Positions 20,101 to 27,700 of a stretch of 43,109 nucleotides of DNA are shown here, one piece after another. Position 1 is the first letter of the stretch. Each line of letters opens with the position of its first letter. Source of the stretch: Lactobacillus sp. 0.1XD8-4 (GTDB lineage: Bacteria > Bacillota > Bacilli > Lactobacillales > Lactobacillaceae); contig NZ_RDBR01000013.1 of the NCBI RefSeq assembly GCF_009663775.1, forward strand, positions 1-43,109. The letters run 5' to 3'. The notes beneath the pieces are model-generated. The model had not been told where the DNA came from, did no database searches, and worked only from the letters and a program-made list of their open reading frames with translations. The translations under genes were made by a program, and so were the position numbers.

Positions 20101-20577
20101 ATGAGCCATGACTTCACCAGTATCAGCATTAACATACCATATGGTTTGTTGAACTTTACCAGGTATGCGTTCTCCTCCACTATTCCATCGTTGCTGAGCA
20201 ACTGGTGATTTAGCGATCGGATCACCATCTCCCCATAAAATCATCAAATTCGATCCACTAGTGGTAAAAGCACCTGTACTTGGTACATCAACCGGACTCA
20301 TACCATTACCATTCTCTAAATTTATTCGAGTATACTTGTATCCTCCAAATGTGACTATTTTTCTAGAATATTTATACGTTCCACCGGAATATACATTGCC
20401 ATTAGTTTGCGTTATAGTTAATGGTCCATTCCAGGGCTTTGTCCACTCATCTTTTCCAATTGTAGTAGCTAATTTACTATTAACATAGAAATAAATGTTA
20501 TTACCCGGATTATCTTTATCAGTAGCAAGGGTCAAAACATTATTATTAGTTATATCTCGATACTGTGAAAATCCCAT
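8188..20577 (-). CDS. main part of the adhesin: N-terminal domain plus Mub/MucBP repeats (fragment)
   Basis: The 4129-codon open part downstream of the internal stop. Its ATG (20577) is the third codon after the TAA and has no ribosome site of its own, so expression would need reinitiation or readthrough; without a signal peptide the product would stay in the cytoplasm. By eye there are about 18 Mub B2-like modules (pattern T-x-T-V-T-R-T-I-x-Y, then F-x-G-x-G-x-x-D-x-V-T-G) and about 15 MucBP-like modules (pattern I-x-Y-x-D-x-T-x-x-x-L, then G-Y-x-L/V-x-x). They are separated by linkers of the form T-P-x-x-P-G-x-P-D-Q-P-I-N-P. The last two linker units share G-K-I-V-P-V-D-P-x-G-N-P-I-P-D. Such modules bind mucin glycans in characterised Mub proteins; binding here is inferred. 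Confidence 0.85.
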   Translation of the reverse strand: MGFSQYRDITNNNVLTLATDKDNPGNNIYFYVNSKLATTIGKDEWTKPWNGPLTITQTNGNVYSGGTYKYSRKIVTFGGYKYTRINLENGNGMSPVDVPSTGAFTTSGSNLMILWGDGDPIAKSPVAQQRWNSGGERIPGKVQQTIWYVNADTGEVMAHKSSDLLVAGQHYDVSAASPAKVEYKGQVYDLINRTDGKYDSSELNEQVLNAVLTNNNGEKITVRDVINTPLEGKIGSSRKGNITVGTTDYGPSRIYVSQQLDDGGTISLNTYDIQPSDSTPGAMAATFVDAGNISAKRLPSVYTANTGDETQDAAAATAQGARSAVFNNRVPGNQDVVFLYRTPKAQEQKANVTFVNDDTGVAISAVQTATGKSGETITFPNAAYTVADLEKTYTYNGTTGNGVVNGAASGSFTNVTFPVYDSDNDTTQSFVIHFKNKTPDMPTYHQGKEESVTVNRTINYYDKVTGAKIPSDLIATNPVKDSVIFTRTQVLDQNGKVVGYGTVSSDGKSFRTQDWHTAEGLTTDEFAAKKSADLSAFNYTTPEFQDGTSANVVAAHEVTPDTQNLEYNVYYDHQTQQVTTNQDVTRRFHYIFTDGTTPESHLTPQADQKVTFTGTATKDLVTGKTGDTVWTPSTGTLAQVDGQQVAGYHITGNVNANADGSANAVTVNPASGDIDVTIVYTPDAKTPDTPQKAKVTIYDKTENNKQLSAFENNNGTKGSAISFDGEPQTLQAYLNSGYVFNSATDANGNSIGTTSNITFGNFDSVDGNVQSFNIYLVHGTDTKTESATTNAHVHYVVAGNEANKPAAPADSPVQTINWTRTNTTDKVTGATTEGTWTPDKNGFTSVTSPTLTNYTPDQAVANFTTPQPNRDQVVTVVYNPNPEVAQKADLVIYDKTDNNKQLNSFDNSGKTGTQISFSGSANYVADLIAKGYKIDGFVNDQNQTSNPTSYGQINFSNFDNNSTSDQHFKLYLVHDTENVTDKKTTTSTVHYVVSDGRTNPPSDNTQTITWTRPGTKDKVTGVTTPTGNWTTPDNYTDVPTPNLDGYTPDKTNVPAPTPDPNQNPTTVVTYNPKTPDEPTYTGSTETKTVTRTINYYDRVTGEKIPTNLIAGNPTTQNVTLSRTHVVSSTGQDMGYGTVSADGKTFTKAAADDGWNTGDWAQVTSPDLSNAGYTTPDLAQADHVTVDANTKDTVVNVYYGHQTEVITPKTPHNPGGNINPNDPRNTPSVYPDGLTKEVLTTEVTRHINYVGVNEDGTTTPVNGAPDGKSTYTQTVSFEHNAVIDKVTGQILGYSTDGTNNVTTTDKERAWTPTTQNMDSVASKTPSEVGYDKVDISTVGGVTVYPGQKVNDVTVTYTKNKTPEVTQKATLEIIDNNNANSPKQLASFSNEGKSEDQINFANSNEILQSYLSQGYKVQKTAGNLSGDAQSGYTYPTYGNDAQDFKIYLVHDTEDKTETATATAQVHYVVADNGVQAPKDSDLQTVTYTRTNTIDKVTGATVKEGTWQVDKNAFTDVTSPDLSKDGYTPSLENVQFNAPERNVNQRVTVVYNRSAQAADLQIIDDNDPQNQRVLATYSAGGESGKQISFDGSNAQLQNYLNNGYTFEKSEGQGMSGDAQNGFTYPSFDNDSQSNQSFKIYLKHATGNKTETATTTAHVHYIMADGTKAPDDSVTQTINWTRTNTVDQVTNTVVSEGTWTADKNAFTDVDSPAVTGYTPGTKTVKFATPERGVNQVVNVVYTKDAPTPDTQNALVVYQDVNNAAHPVDLGQSDQLTGLAGDAINYSTADKIAEYEKQGYVLVSNGFDANGTKPSFDNVNGNTQTFYVTFKHGIQPVTPTTPGTPDQPINPDNPDGPKYPAGTDQTSLTKDVTRTVTYEGAGDQTPSPVTDTLHFQGTGYLDKVTGKWTDANGNELADQTKGITWTIADGTKDEGNFNLVPTKHIDGYTSQVVTDGADDGNGNVKSYTGITHTSDNINVVVQYNSIVAEQGNLIVKFHDDTDNKDLTGVGTDTGTQDVGTQVTYNPSTDLTNLENKGYVYVSTDGNIPLSIVKGTTTVIIHVKHGTVPVTPDNPGTPDQPINPNDPRPQNEQPKYPNGTSETDLAKDITRTVHYEGAGEYTPNDVQQPVRFTAKGVLDKVTGQWITPLTWSADQTFNGVTTPKIPGYHVVSVDRDANGNDVASTTIAHTGSDYTVNVVYAKDAVKQAENADLHIIDLSDNQKELANFKTSGDDNTAINFNGAQVTIDSLIKAGYKVNSIVQATSDPNNPTKYGTDYANAAGQWTFDDKPGVDQSFYVYLEHDYAPINPENAYGRTDLTQTVTETVHYVDEDTNKPVATDYTNTLTFKGQGRVDKVTGNMLKIKSIENGVITYDYDVANQIDISSAKLSDFAWSNPTTLAKVVSPTIAGYTIDAAKTTPSELADGNDIKEIQNVAYDHGNVEATVYYKANPVENHKAGLTIYANGKQVGTASVTGAKDTAINFGSASDIVSAYINNGYVFDHAQDVTNNVEMSGKSYSELNFGNFATANNSDQQFAIYLTKDETPAKTQQNAQLTIRDVTPGQEQDLGSYTQPGLEGDAISFGNAQEFVQNLLNKGYVWDGATYNGTNLDATNYAGINFGNYDNTDDKNGISQKWVINLVHGVTPVNPDHPDDKDGYTKEYLDRTITRDVTYVDEQGNAMPGLTPEHQEAKFQGSGYLDNVTGKWVTVENGKITGLADGLTWTPDTDANFAAIAAKTADGYHVISVSGNGISGFTVDANGAVTAQTVNRNTASSTIKVVYAKTPEVPVVANGSIVYIDDTTGNTLESASFGGSVGQKIDYTTAGRITSYEGRGYKLVSNNFKDGNESFTNDENKFEVHLTHDTTTKDVTKTVTRDVTYVYEDGSQADTPVNQSFTFNGKTVTDRVTGAEKTSWDTNDHNFDATKSIDTTNYRIVGISKTNTTANVDNTNGVVASVTITPTSQNSSVVITLAKKVTPPTPVKQGTIEVIYHDTTDNVDIPGYGQPQTKEDQGTAFSYNPNAKDLPALENKGYVLDGELPTIPTEYTDGNQRVVINVKHGTRPVTPENPANPTDPVDPQHPQTPTPSNPNLSKTDLEKTITRTVQYQYADGTKAHADVVQTVNFTGEGTIDLVTGNLVTVDKDGNILNQRGKITWNHDSQDFANVAAINHDGYYVSNVSENGTAAKVDGTAVASETVTPTSQNSTIVITLTKTPEVPVPANGSITYIDDTTGNVLASATFNGNVGQKINYTTADKIANYVSQGYNLVSNNFNDGNETFAKDGNVFEVHLVHATTPITPENPGKPGQEVPNPNDPEHPHKIPANFVPQTLTNTVTRDVTYVYEDGSQAEAPVHQTFTFTGNGVVDLVTGQLVTVENGKITGAGHITWNAENHDFDATKAIDTTQYNIVKVGENNTTANVDMNNGIVAGETITPTSQNSSVVITLAKKPVTPTPVQKGTVIVNYVDKTTGKTLETATSTGNEGSNVDYSTKDTITKYTNQGYELEHDGYPTGTVTYTNGTVTYEVDLVHGTVPVNPDQPGPKTPNTPINPDNPDGPKYPDGTQPEQLTKTITRTINYVGDGLNIPSVEKSLTFVANGVLDKVTGQWVTVDKDGKITGNANGMTWTIKDGDADEGSFDEVAGPQTDGYHITNIAASNEDLSDINSSTGTVAGKTINHTNGNIVITINYAKNPVTPTPTPADQTVVGKQIVHYVDGDNNNAKLLDDNTNDTFVFTKSGKTGTWNADSHKYANANAPVIDGYVAEQKTYEGQTATPGDANKEITIVYHKIGKIVPVDPSGNPIPDAPTPSYHNDPTDPTKVTPNEPTPTVPGWTTNVPNVTPNTPTGDTKVPYTKPTPTQDKGSITITVHDVTDNTDLPEYGKTSGSQNVGTGFSYDKTGTFTSLTNKGYKIVNSDVTIPTEITKGDQNIVIYVEHTTTPITPENPGKPGQPINPNDPTGPQYPAGSDQVTKNVTRTITYVDNNGNQLHDPVEQTAHFTGTGVIDNVTGKWVTQITWTGNGDLSGQNTPVVDGYHVTNVSRDKDGNNVAKVTVNHGDSDYTVVVTYTPNGKIVPVDPNGNPIPDVPTPQYPTDPNDPAKVTPNEPVPTVPGYTPEVPTVTPDKPGEDTPVVYTPVTPATVQG
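8450..19540 (-). repeat. array of Mub B2-like and MucBP-like coding repeats
   Basis: Tandem, diverged coding modules in about 11 kb. Similarity is mostly at protein level, but some pairs are nearly identical in DNA: for example 10561-10605 and 11938-11982 are the same over 45 bases, 1377 bases (459 codons) apart, and the segments near 10275-10320 and 11690-11735 also match closely. This suggests recent duplication or gene conversion inside the gene. Confidence 0.85.
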
Positions 20578-20583
20578 TTGAGT

Positions 20584-21282
20584 TTATGGAAGGTTTCCAA
20601 AGTATGTTGAATATTCTTTCCCATTAGTAATATTAAAGTTCGGATTATAAGTACTTAAGTTAACTGGCGTAGTATTAGTAGTGCCCTCACTTGCTGGTAC
20701 CGCTGCTAATGAAGTTCTAAATAATTGAGCAAGCATGGCTGAATTATCTAAATCAGTTGCATTGTTTGAAACATTAAAAGACTGGGTAGCAAATGATTGC
20801 GTATCAGCAGTTGTTTCCTTTGATAATCTATTATCCTGGTTCGCCGCAACCGGCTGAGCAGTATTTTGAACACTAGCATTTGCACTATCATTTGTATTTG
20901 CTAATGTACTTTGGGCAATTGCTTGAGAAGCTGCACTAGCAACAGTCTGTTCAAACTGATCAGCCACTGGAGTTTTAAGATCACCAGCAGGGTTCTGTGA
21001 GACTGGCATAGCACCGCTAGCTTGGTTAGCAGTAGTTGCTTCTTTTAACGTTTGATTATTAGCAGAATTTAAAACTAAATTGTGGTCGGTTTGTTCTGAA
21101 CCATCACCATTATTAGTATTGGCATCTGCATTAGCATCAGTTGTATCAGCTGATACACCATTTGCAAAAGAAATCCCCAAAAGAACTGAGGCCACACCAA
21201 CAGATAACTTCTTAATGGTGAACCGTTGTTTTTTAGGTTCATACTTCTTAAATTGTTCCTGATGATTATTCCGTGATAACAT
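20584..21282 (-). CDS. signal-peptide stub of the adhesin (fragment)
   Basis: 232 codons ending at the in-frame TAA. Residues 20-45 (R-F-T-I-K-K-L-S-V-G-V-A-S-V-L-L-G) are a YSIRK-type signal, which directs secretion to the division septum in Gram-positive cocci and lactobacilli, with cleavage expected after V-S-A near residue 45. The remainder is a low-complexity Asn/Ala/Ser/Gln-rich spacer, as usual between the signal and the first domain of Mub-type proteins, followed by PVNLSTYNPNFNITNGKEY, the beginning of the interrupted domain. It has its own promoter and a good ribosome site, so this stub may still be made and released. Confidence 0.8.
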   Translation of the reverse strand: MLSRNNHQEQFKKYEPKKQRFTIKKLSVGVASVLLGISFANGVSADTTDANADANTNNGDGSEQTDHNLVLNSANNQTLKEATTANQASGAMPVSQNPAGDLKTPVADQFEQTVASAASQAIAQSTLANTNDSANASVQNTAQPVAANQDNRLSKETTADTQSFATQSFNVSNNATDLDNSAMLAQLFRTSLAAVPASEGTTNTTPVNLSTYNPNFNITNGKEYSTYFGNLP

Positions 21283-21436
21283 CAAATTTCCCCCTTAATA
21301 TTTTTTATAGCGCCAGCAATAAATATATTAAATAACTGTAATAATTGTTTGCTTACTTTTTCTATATTACTTGTTTTGATTTAAAACACAACTATTCTTT
21401 TGTCGACTTTTAAAAACTGAAAATCACGTTTTAGCT

Positions 21437-21448
21437 TATCGATCGATA
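21437..21448. promoter_or_regulatory. palindrome at the adhesin transcription start, possible operator
   Basis: TATCGATCGATA is a perfect 12-base palindrome at the predicted start site. A related TATC-N4-GATA site lies upstream at 21565-21576. Placement fits a repressor site, but no regulator is known. Confidence 0.3.
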
Positions 21449-21455
21449 GAATCTT

Positions 21456-21484
21456 TATATAACGGCATTTTCAAGTATTTTCAA
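21456..21484 (-). promoter_or_regulatory. promoter of the Mub-type adhesin gene
   Basis: On the minus strand, TTGAAA - 17 bases - TATATA, with a start expected near 21449 and a leader of about 165 bases. The whole 21283-21662 gap is AT-rich and holds no open reading frame of note. Confidence 0.6.
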
Positions 21485-21662
21485 AGCCAGAAAAAATGTT
21501 TAAGTTTTTTTAAATAAATGATAATTTTGTCATTTGTTAATCGTTAAACATTTCACTTTTAATATATCGCTAGATAAAGAAATCAATACTCTGCTTAATC
21601 ATTAAAATCAAGTTTTATTATATTAATAAATTATTTAGATTCTTCTTTATTTTATCGATATA

Positions 21663-21707
21663 TAAACAAGTTCCCCACTATTTAGAGAATAATGAGGAGC
21701 TTGTTTA
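21663..21707 (-). terminator. terminator after the LPQTG surface protein
   Basis: Stem TAAACAAGCTCCTCA / TGGGGAACTTGTTTA (one mismatch and one wobble) lies 18 bases after the stop codon of the upstream giant gene. The following T-run on the minus strand is weak (TATATCGATA). Confidence 0.65.
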
Positions 21708-21724
21708 GCTTTATTTATTTTTAA

Positions 21725-24700
21725 TTACTTTTCTCGTTTTTTCTTCTTCATACCAGTTAAACCAAAGATACCTGCAAGGGCAACGAATGCAAATCCTAAT
21801 ACAGAATTATTACTTTGATCATTACCAGTCTGAGGAAGGGCATTAGCTTTTGACTTTCCTTCTGTTCGGGTCTGAGCTAATTGACGTAAGACAAAGTGTT
21901 GATTTGAAGCCTGTTGCTTTTCTTGTTCAACCGGCTTAGTTGGCAACTGATCATCAGGCACTAACTTGTCACCATCATTTGTTGGGACTGATGGTTCGGT
22001 CGGTTGTGCCAGTTGAGTTGGTGTTACTGGTTGATCAGGTTCTGCTGGTTGATTATTCTTAGTGTATTCAATCTCGATACTCTGATTTTTATCACTAGGA
22101 ATAACTATTTCAGCTGGAATAGAAACCTGACTAGCGGTATAGCCATTAATTGCTGGTGCCGTATATGCTAGCCATTCATTACTGCCATCAACTTGCCAAG
22201 CGCTATAAGTTGCCTTACCAGTAACCGCGTCAAATGTTGCTGTCCGGGTAAATTTAACAGCCTGTGTAATTATCTGGCGTTGTCCATCCGGCAGCTTAAC
22301 AGTAATGGTTCGTGTTACCTCTTTGGTTAGGGATTCCATCTTCTCGTAAGTTGTTGATGGATTACCAGGAACTTTTCCGGTTGGAGCTTTTTCTCCCGGC
22401 TTTACAGTAATCATTTGATGTTTGATCAAAACGACAACATCTGGAATTCCATCAGGAGTAGCCATGACTGTTGCTGGAATTGATTGACCAGGGATAAGTT
22501 GCCAACCAGCTGGCACAGTTAAGTTGACCGCCACTGTCGCACCTGTTTTACCTTTGAGAGCAGTTTGACTAATATCACTACCATTTTCGTCGCGGTAAAT
22601 AATCATCCCCGTCTGTTTATTAGGAATGTAGTTAATTTCGACAGTACTGTTATCACTGGCTGCTGTGACATCCATCTCAGGAACAATACTCATATTTATC
22701 GTATACCCTGGTACGGTTGCAGGAGTAAAGGCCGCGAATTTACCATGATCCCATTTAACATCAGTAACTTCGCCAGTGACTAAATTCTTAGCCCCAGTTC
22801 CGGTTAAGACAACTGTTTGCACGGTTTGTTTGTCACCACTTGGCAGGTGCTCAACGATTGTCCGTGTTACTGTCTTATGCTCTTGAATCGTAGTGGTAAC
22901 TGGCTCAATCACGATCACAGTTGTCCCACCAGTAATCTTTATTGAATGAGGAAGCTCGCCAGTTGGTTGCCAATTAGTCGGAACTTCTGGCTTGAAGGAA
23001 ACATCACTGTCTTCTTCACCAGTAACAGTTTGTGTATGGATTACTTGACCATTTGCATCTTGGTAACTAATAATCTCTTGGCCTTCTTGTGGTTCCGGAA
23101 TCTTATCGTACGTGATATCAACCGTTTCATTTGGCGTCTCAGGATTTACCGTCATTGCTAGCACAATCTTTTGACTAGGTACATAGCCCGTAACAGTTGT
23201 AGGTTGATAACTAGCCCATTGCGCAGTGCCTTGAGGAAGCCATTCAGTATATTTAATTTCACCTGTTACTTCATCAAAGATCGCTGTCCGGGTAAATGTA
23301 ACTTTTTGTGGAATCGACTCTTCCTTGCCACTTGGGTATTTAACATTGATTGTCCGTGTTGACGTAACCGTTAGTTGTTCCATTGTCGGGTAGTTCTTGG
23401 ATGGATCACCAGGAACTTTGCCAGTTGGAATATCAGTTGCAGGAGTTGCTGGAGTAACAACAACCGTCTTATGCTCAACCTTAACTATTACCGTTGAAAT
23501 TCCTTCTGCTGTAGCAGTAACAGTCTTTGGAATTTCTTGACTAGGAACTAATTGCCAGCCGGCGGGAATTTCTGGGGTGACAGTTATGGTTTCACCTGTC
23601 TTTCCGCTAAGTGGTGTTGTCCCAATTTCCTTACCATCTGCATCTTGGTATGAAATCTTACCACTTTGCTCATTAGCGGTGTAAGTGATATTAACAGTCT
23701 CATCTTGTTGACCGTTCTTCACTTCAACAGCTGGCACGATGCTTTCACTTACCGTGTAACCAGGAATATTTTCTGGAGTATATGCATCCCATTTAGCCGT
23801 TGACCATTCACCATAAGTTACTTCACCTGTAACATTATCGTAAATAGCGTCACGGTAAATCTTAGCTTCTTGAGTGATCGTCTGCTTTGTTCTATCTGGG
23901 TTAGTTATAACAATCGTTCTCGTAATCGTCTGGTTTAAGTTACTTTCATGTGCGCCATCAATTACTTCACCGGTTACCGTCTCTTCACCGTCTGAAACTG
24001 GGTTAGTATGATCAACATTGGTTATGCCATGCTTAATCTTGATAGTAGTAATTCCATTTTCAAGCGTAATTTCACTTGGCACACTGCTTGGATCACTTAC
24101 TACCCAACCAGCAGGGAATTGAGGAGTAAATTCAACTTGATTTCCTTTAAGCTTTCCACCAACTGAGGATGCACTAATTACCTTACCATCAGCATCCACA
24201 TAGTTAATAGTTTGACTACTATTTTCCAAAGTAAATGTTGCTGTTGAACTAAAGGCAATATCGTAATTTGGATTTTCATTCCGAATCTTATTGATTGCAC
24301 CCCCATTAAGCTCAACATCATAAGTTCCAGCTTCAGTTAATTGAGCTGGATGACCATCTTTACTGAAGACAAAATCATTTGCTGTTAATCCGGTAATAGT
24401 TTGTTGTTGCCCATTTAACGTTACAACAACTGAGTAATTATGAGGATCAAGTTCTAAGTCTTGCGTAGTTTGAGAACCACTTATTGTTGCACTAGCCTTG
24501 GCGGGAACAATTACTAGTACTCCCTGACTGTCATCGTAACTGTAGTTATAGTTACTATCAGCTGCTTTGATTGCATCAATTCCAGCTTGGCTTAACTTAA
24601 CTTGGTAAGTACCAACATTTATTGGATTACCGATAACTTGAATATCTTTGTCAGTCAATTGGTAAGTTTGACCATTAGAAAGTTTAACTTCAAATTTATC

Positions 24701-27700
24701 AGGATCTAACACCATTACCTTTCCGGTATAAGGGGTTTCTTGGCTACCACTAAAGCTGATAGCTACATCGGCCTTATCAATGATGACAGTCGCTAAACCA
24801 TTGAAACTCCAAGTGTAATTATCGTTTGTAGCAATCTTGCTTTGACTAGCATCCTTGAGCTTCAAGTAGTAAGTACCAACGTTTTCTGGGTTAGCAATCA
24901 CTTTACCTGTTTCATCAACCCATTCGTAGTCATCAGCAGATAAAGTTGGGCTAGTGAGATTTACACCGTTGTTAGTAGCAATATTGTTAGTAATCTTAGC
25001 AACATTAATTTCAGGAATTTGACCGTTATAAACTACATCATATGCTCCTGAAGTAGTTACATCAGCACTAGCTTTTTCAATTGTAAAGTCTACCGCATCA
25101 TTATTATAAGTATAGTTATAATGATTACTTTCAAGATTTCGAATTTGACCTAATGCTGCTTCGGTTAATCTAACCTTGTAAGTACCTGCATTAGTTGGTG
25201 CAGGAATTGGATTGCCTTGATCATTTACAAATTCAAGATCTGTCGGTTTTAAGACATAAGTTTGGCCATTTGATAACTTCACATTAATGCCGTTAACAAC
25301 TCCATCAGTAGCTGGAATAACTACTGGATTTCCTGTGTAAATTGTTGAAGCTGAATCGTCAAGAGTAATGCTTGCAGTTGCCTTTTGAATATGATAATTA
25401 CCTTCGCCTTGGTAACTCCAAGTATAGTTAGTATTTCCAGTAATCGCATTTTGAACTTTTTGCCAGCCAGCTTGGGTTAAGCGAACTTGATAAGTGCCAA
25501 TTTCACTTGGTGCAGAAATTACTTGTCCATTTTGTAAGAATTCATAATCACTGGCAGTTAATTGCAAAGTACTTGGCAAAGCAATGGTCTTTTCATTTGG
25601 ATTATCAGTAGTGATTTCTGGAATAAAGTTAGCTGGATCAATTGTTGCTGGATTACCAGTCCAAGTAATAGTTTGATCACTAGTACTTGGCAAAGTAATC
25701 TCAGCCTTAGCTTGACTAATGTCATAAGTATACTCACCGCTAATTGCACCAGTGGCAAAACTGTAGTTAGGGTTAGCTGCCTGAATTTTAGCAATTGAAC
25801 TATCCTTAAGCTTCAAGTAGTAAGTACCAGCATTAGTTGGTAAGCCAGTCATTTCAGTATAAGTACCGTCTGCATTCTTGGTATACCAAGCATAATCGGC
25901 GTCGCTTAGCTTAGAAAGATCTAAACTTTGGCCATCAACTAACCCACTTGGCGTCCAAGTAATTGAATTAAAGACATCACTAACTGAAGTTTCCTGACCA
26001 TTGTAAATCTTATTGCCATTTCCACCTAAAGTATCAGTAGCTGCTTTTTGATTAATTGTGTACTTAATTGTGCCACTTGCGGTATTAAAGCTGTAGTTAG
26101 GATTATTCTTTTGCAATGCTTGCAGAGCAGAAGGTTTCAAACGGGCTTCATAAGTGCCAGCATCAGTTGGAATCGCATCTAGCTTCTCACCTTGGGCATT
26201 ATACCAATCAAAATCACTGGCAGTAATGTCTTTCATTGATAATGGATTATCAGTAACGAGATCATTACCACTAATCGTTAAGTCATTTACATCTAAACTA
26301 GCAGCCTGACCATCGTAAGTCTTTTCTTGATCTTTACCAGAAATAGTTACATCAGTAATTGACTGAGGAACGATTTCAAAAGTAGCTGAACCAGTTAAGC
26401 TATTCTCATTAATTTTTGCATTTCCTGAACCAGCATATTGATCAATTGCAGCTTGCAAATGAGCCAAACCAGCTTGGGTCAACTTAATAGTGTAAGTACC
26501 TACATTAGTTGGTGCCTCACCATTAGTCCAAATGTAATCACCATCTTGCAAGTGGTAAATACTATTTTCAGTGCTACCAGGGAAGGTCAAATTAACAATA
26601 ATGTCACCACCATTGTTAATTTCAGCGGTAGTAACTGCTGAGCCATTAAATATCATTTGGTTAGAACCTGACAAGCTTGCAACAGCATCAGTAGCTGTAT
26701 TAATCGTGTAAGTTGCAATAGTATTAAATGTCCACTTGTAGTTATCGCCATTGTTACCAGTTAAATTCTTCAACTTAGCTTGACCGGTTGGTGATAATTC
26801 AACCGTATAATTACCAGCGTTAACAGGATCACCATTAGCAAACTGCAAATCATCACTAGTTAACTTAATCGTTTGTGCAGTACCGTCGGGAGCATAAACA
26901 GTTGCTGAATAAGTTAAATTATACTTACCAGTATTCAAATCAGCTGGTGTTGTAGCTTTTCCATCATAGGTCTTACTATCGCTACCATCTAAGCTAATCG
27001 TGACTTCGCCTTGGTTCACCTTAAAGATGCCATAAGTAGTTACATCGCTCGCATCCTGTAGATAAGCATAGTTAGTACCCAATGCAGTCTTGATATTTTC
27101 CAGACCTTGAGCTGATAAAACAACTTGGTAACTACCAACATCTCCTGGTGTTTGACTAAAAATCAAATCTCCATCTTTAGCTTGGTAGTTTAAAGTAGTA
27201 CCATTTCCAGTCTTTACAGTTAAGGTATAACCTTGAGGATTCTCCTTAATAGCCTTTAACCAATCATTGGAACCATAAGTTACATTTTGCTCATTACCAC
27301 CAACAGTAATTGTCACTGGCATCTGGTCAACGAAGAAGTTGGCTCGTGCTGCAGAAGCTTGAGTCCAATTATAGTTAGTTGAACCAGTTAAAGCTTGAAG
27401 TTTCTTCAGCCCTTGAGCAGATAATTTCACTTCATAAGTACCAACATCACCTGGAGTAGTTACAAACTCTAAATCGCCTGTTTCAAGCTTCAAATCTGTA
27501 TAAATTGGCTCATGTTCATTGTCAGTTGTCGCATTCTTAACAGGTGCAGTAATAGTTATACTGTAGCCGTTATCGCCGCCATATTGAATCGTGGCAGTTT
27601 CACCATATTTAATATGCTCTGCGCCATTAATCGTAACGGTAGTATCAGCCGACGTAATTACATATGTAGCTGGTTCATGTCTAGCATCAATAGGATCTGA

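Larger units (their letters stand above)
8188..21282 (-). pseudogene. giant Mub-type mucin-binding adhesin gene, with internal stop and no anchor
   Basis: One continuous reading frame of 4365 codons interrupted only by TAA at 20584-20586 (codon 233). Downstream, T and Q codons and then ATG 20577 continue in the same frame, so a single-base change (for example CAA to TAA) explains the break. Intended order: YSIRK-like signal peptide (residues 1-45), Ser/Asn/Ala-rich spacer (to about 215), a non-repeat N-terminal domain (to about 580), then alternating MucBP-like and Mub B2-like modules to the end. The C-terminus stops inside a proline-rich linker (TPVTPATVQG) with no LPXTG, membrane helix or basic tail, so the anchor has been lost as well. 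As written, the cell would export only a 190-residue stub. Start is ATG 21282 with AAGGGGG 7 bases upstream. Programmed readthrough or a consensus error are the alternatives. Confidence 0.85.

Noticed and set aside
20575-20590. Programmed stop-codon readthrough or recoding at the internal TAA.
   Set aside because: TAA is the least leaky stop and no pseudoknot or recoding context was recognised; a mutation or error is simpler. It is kept only as an alternative.
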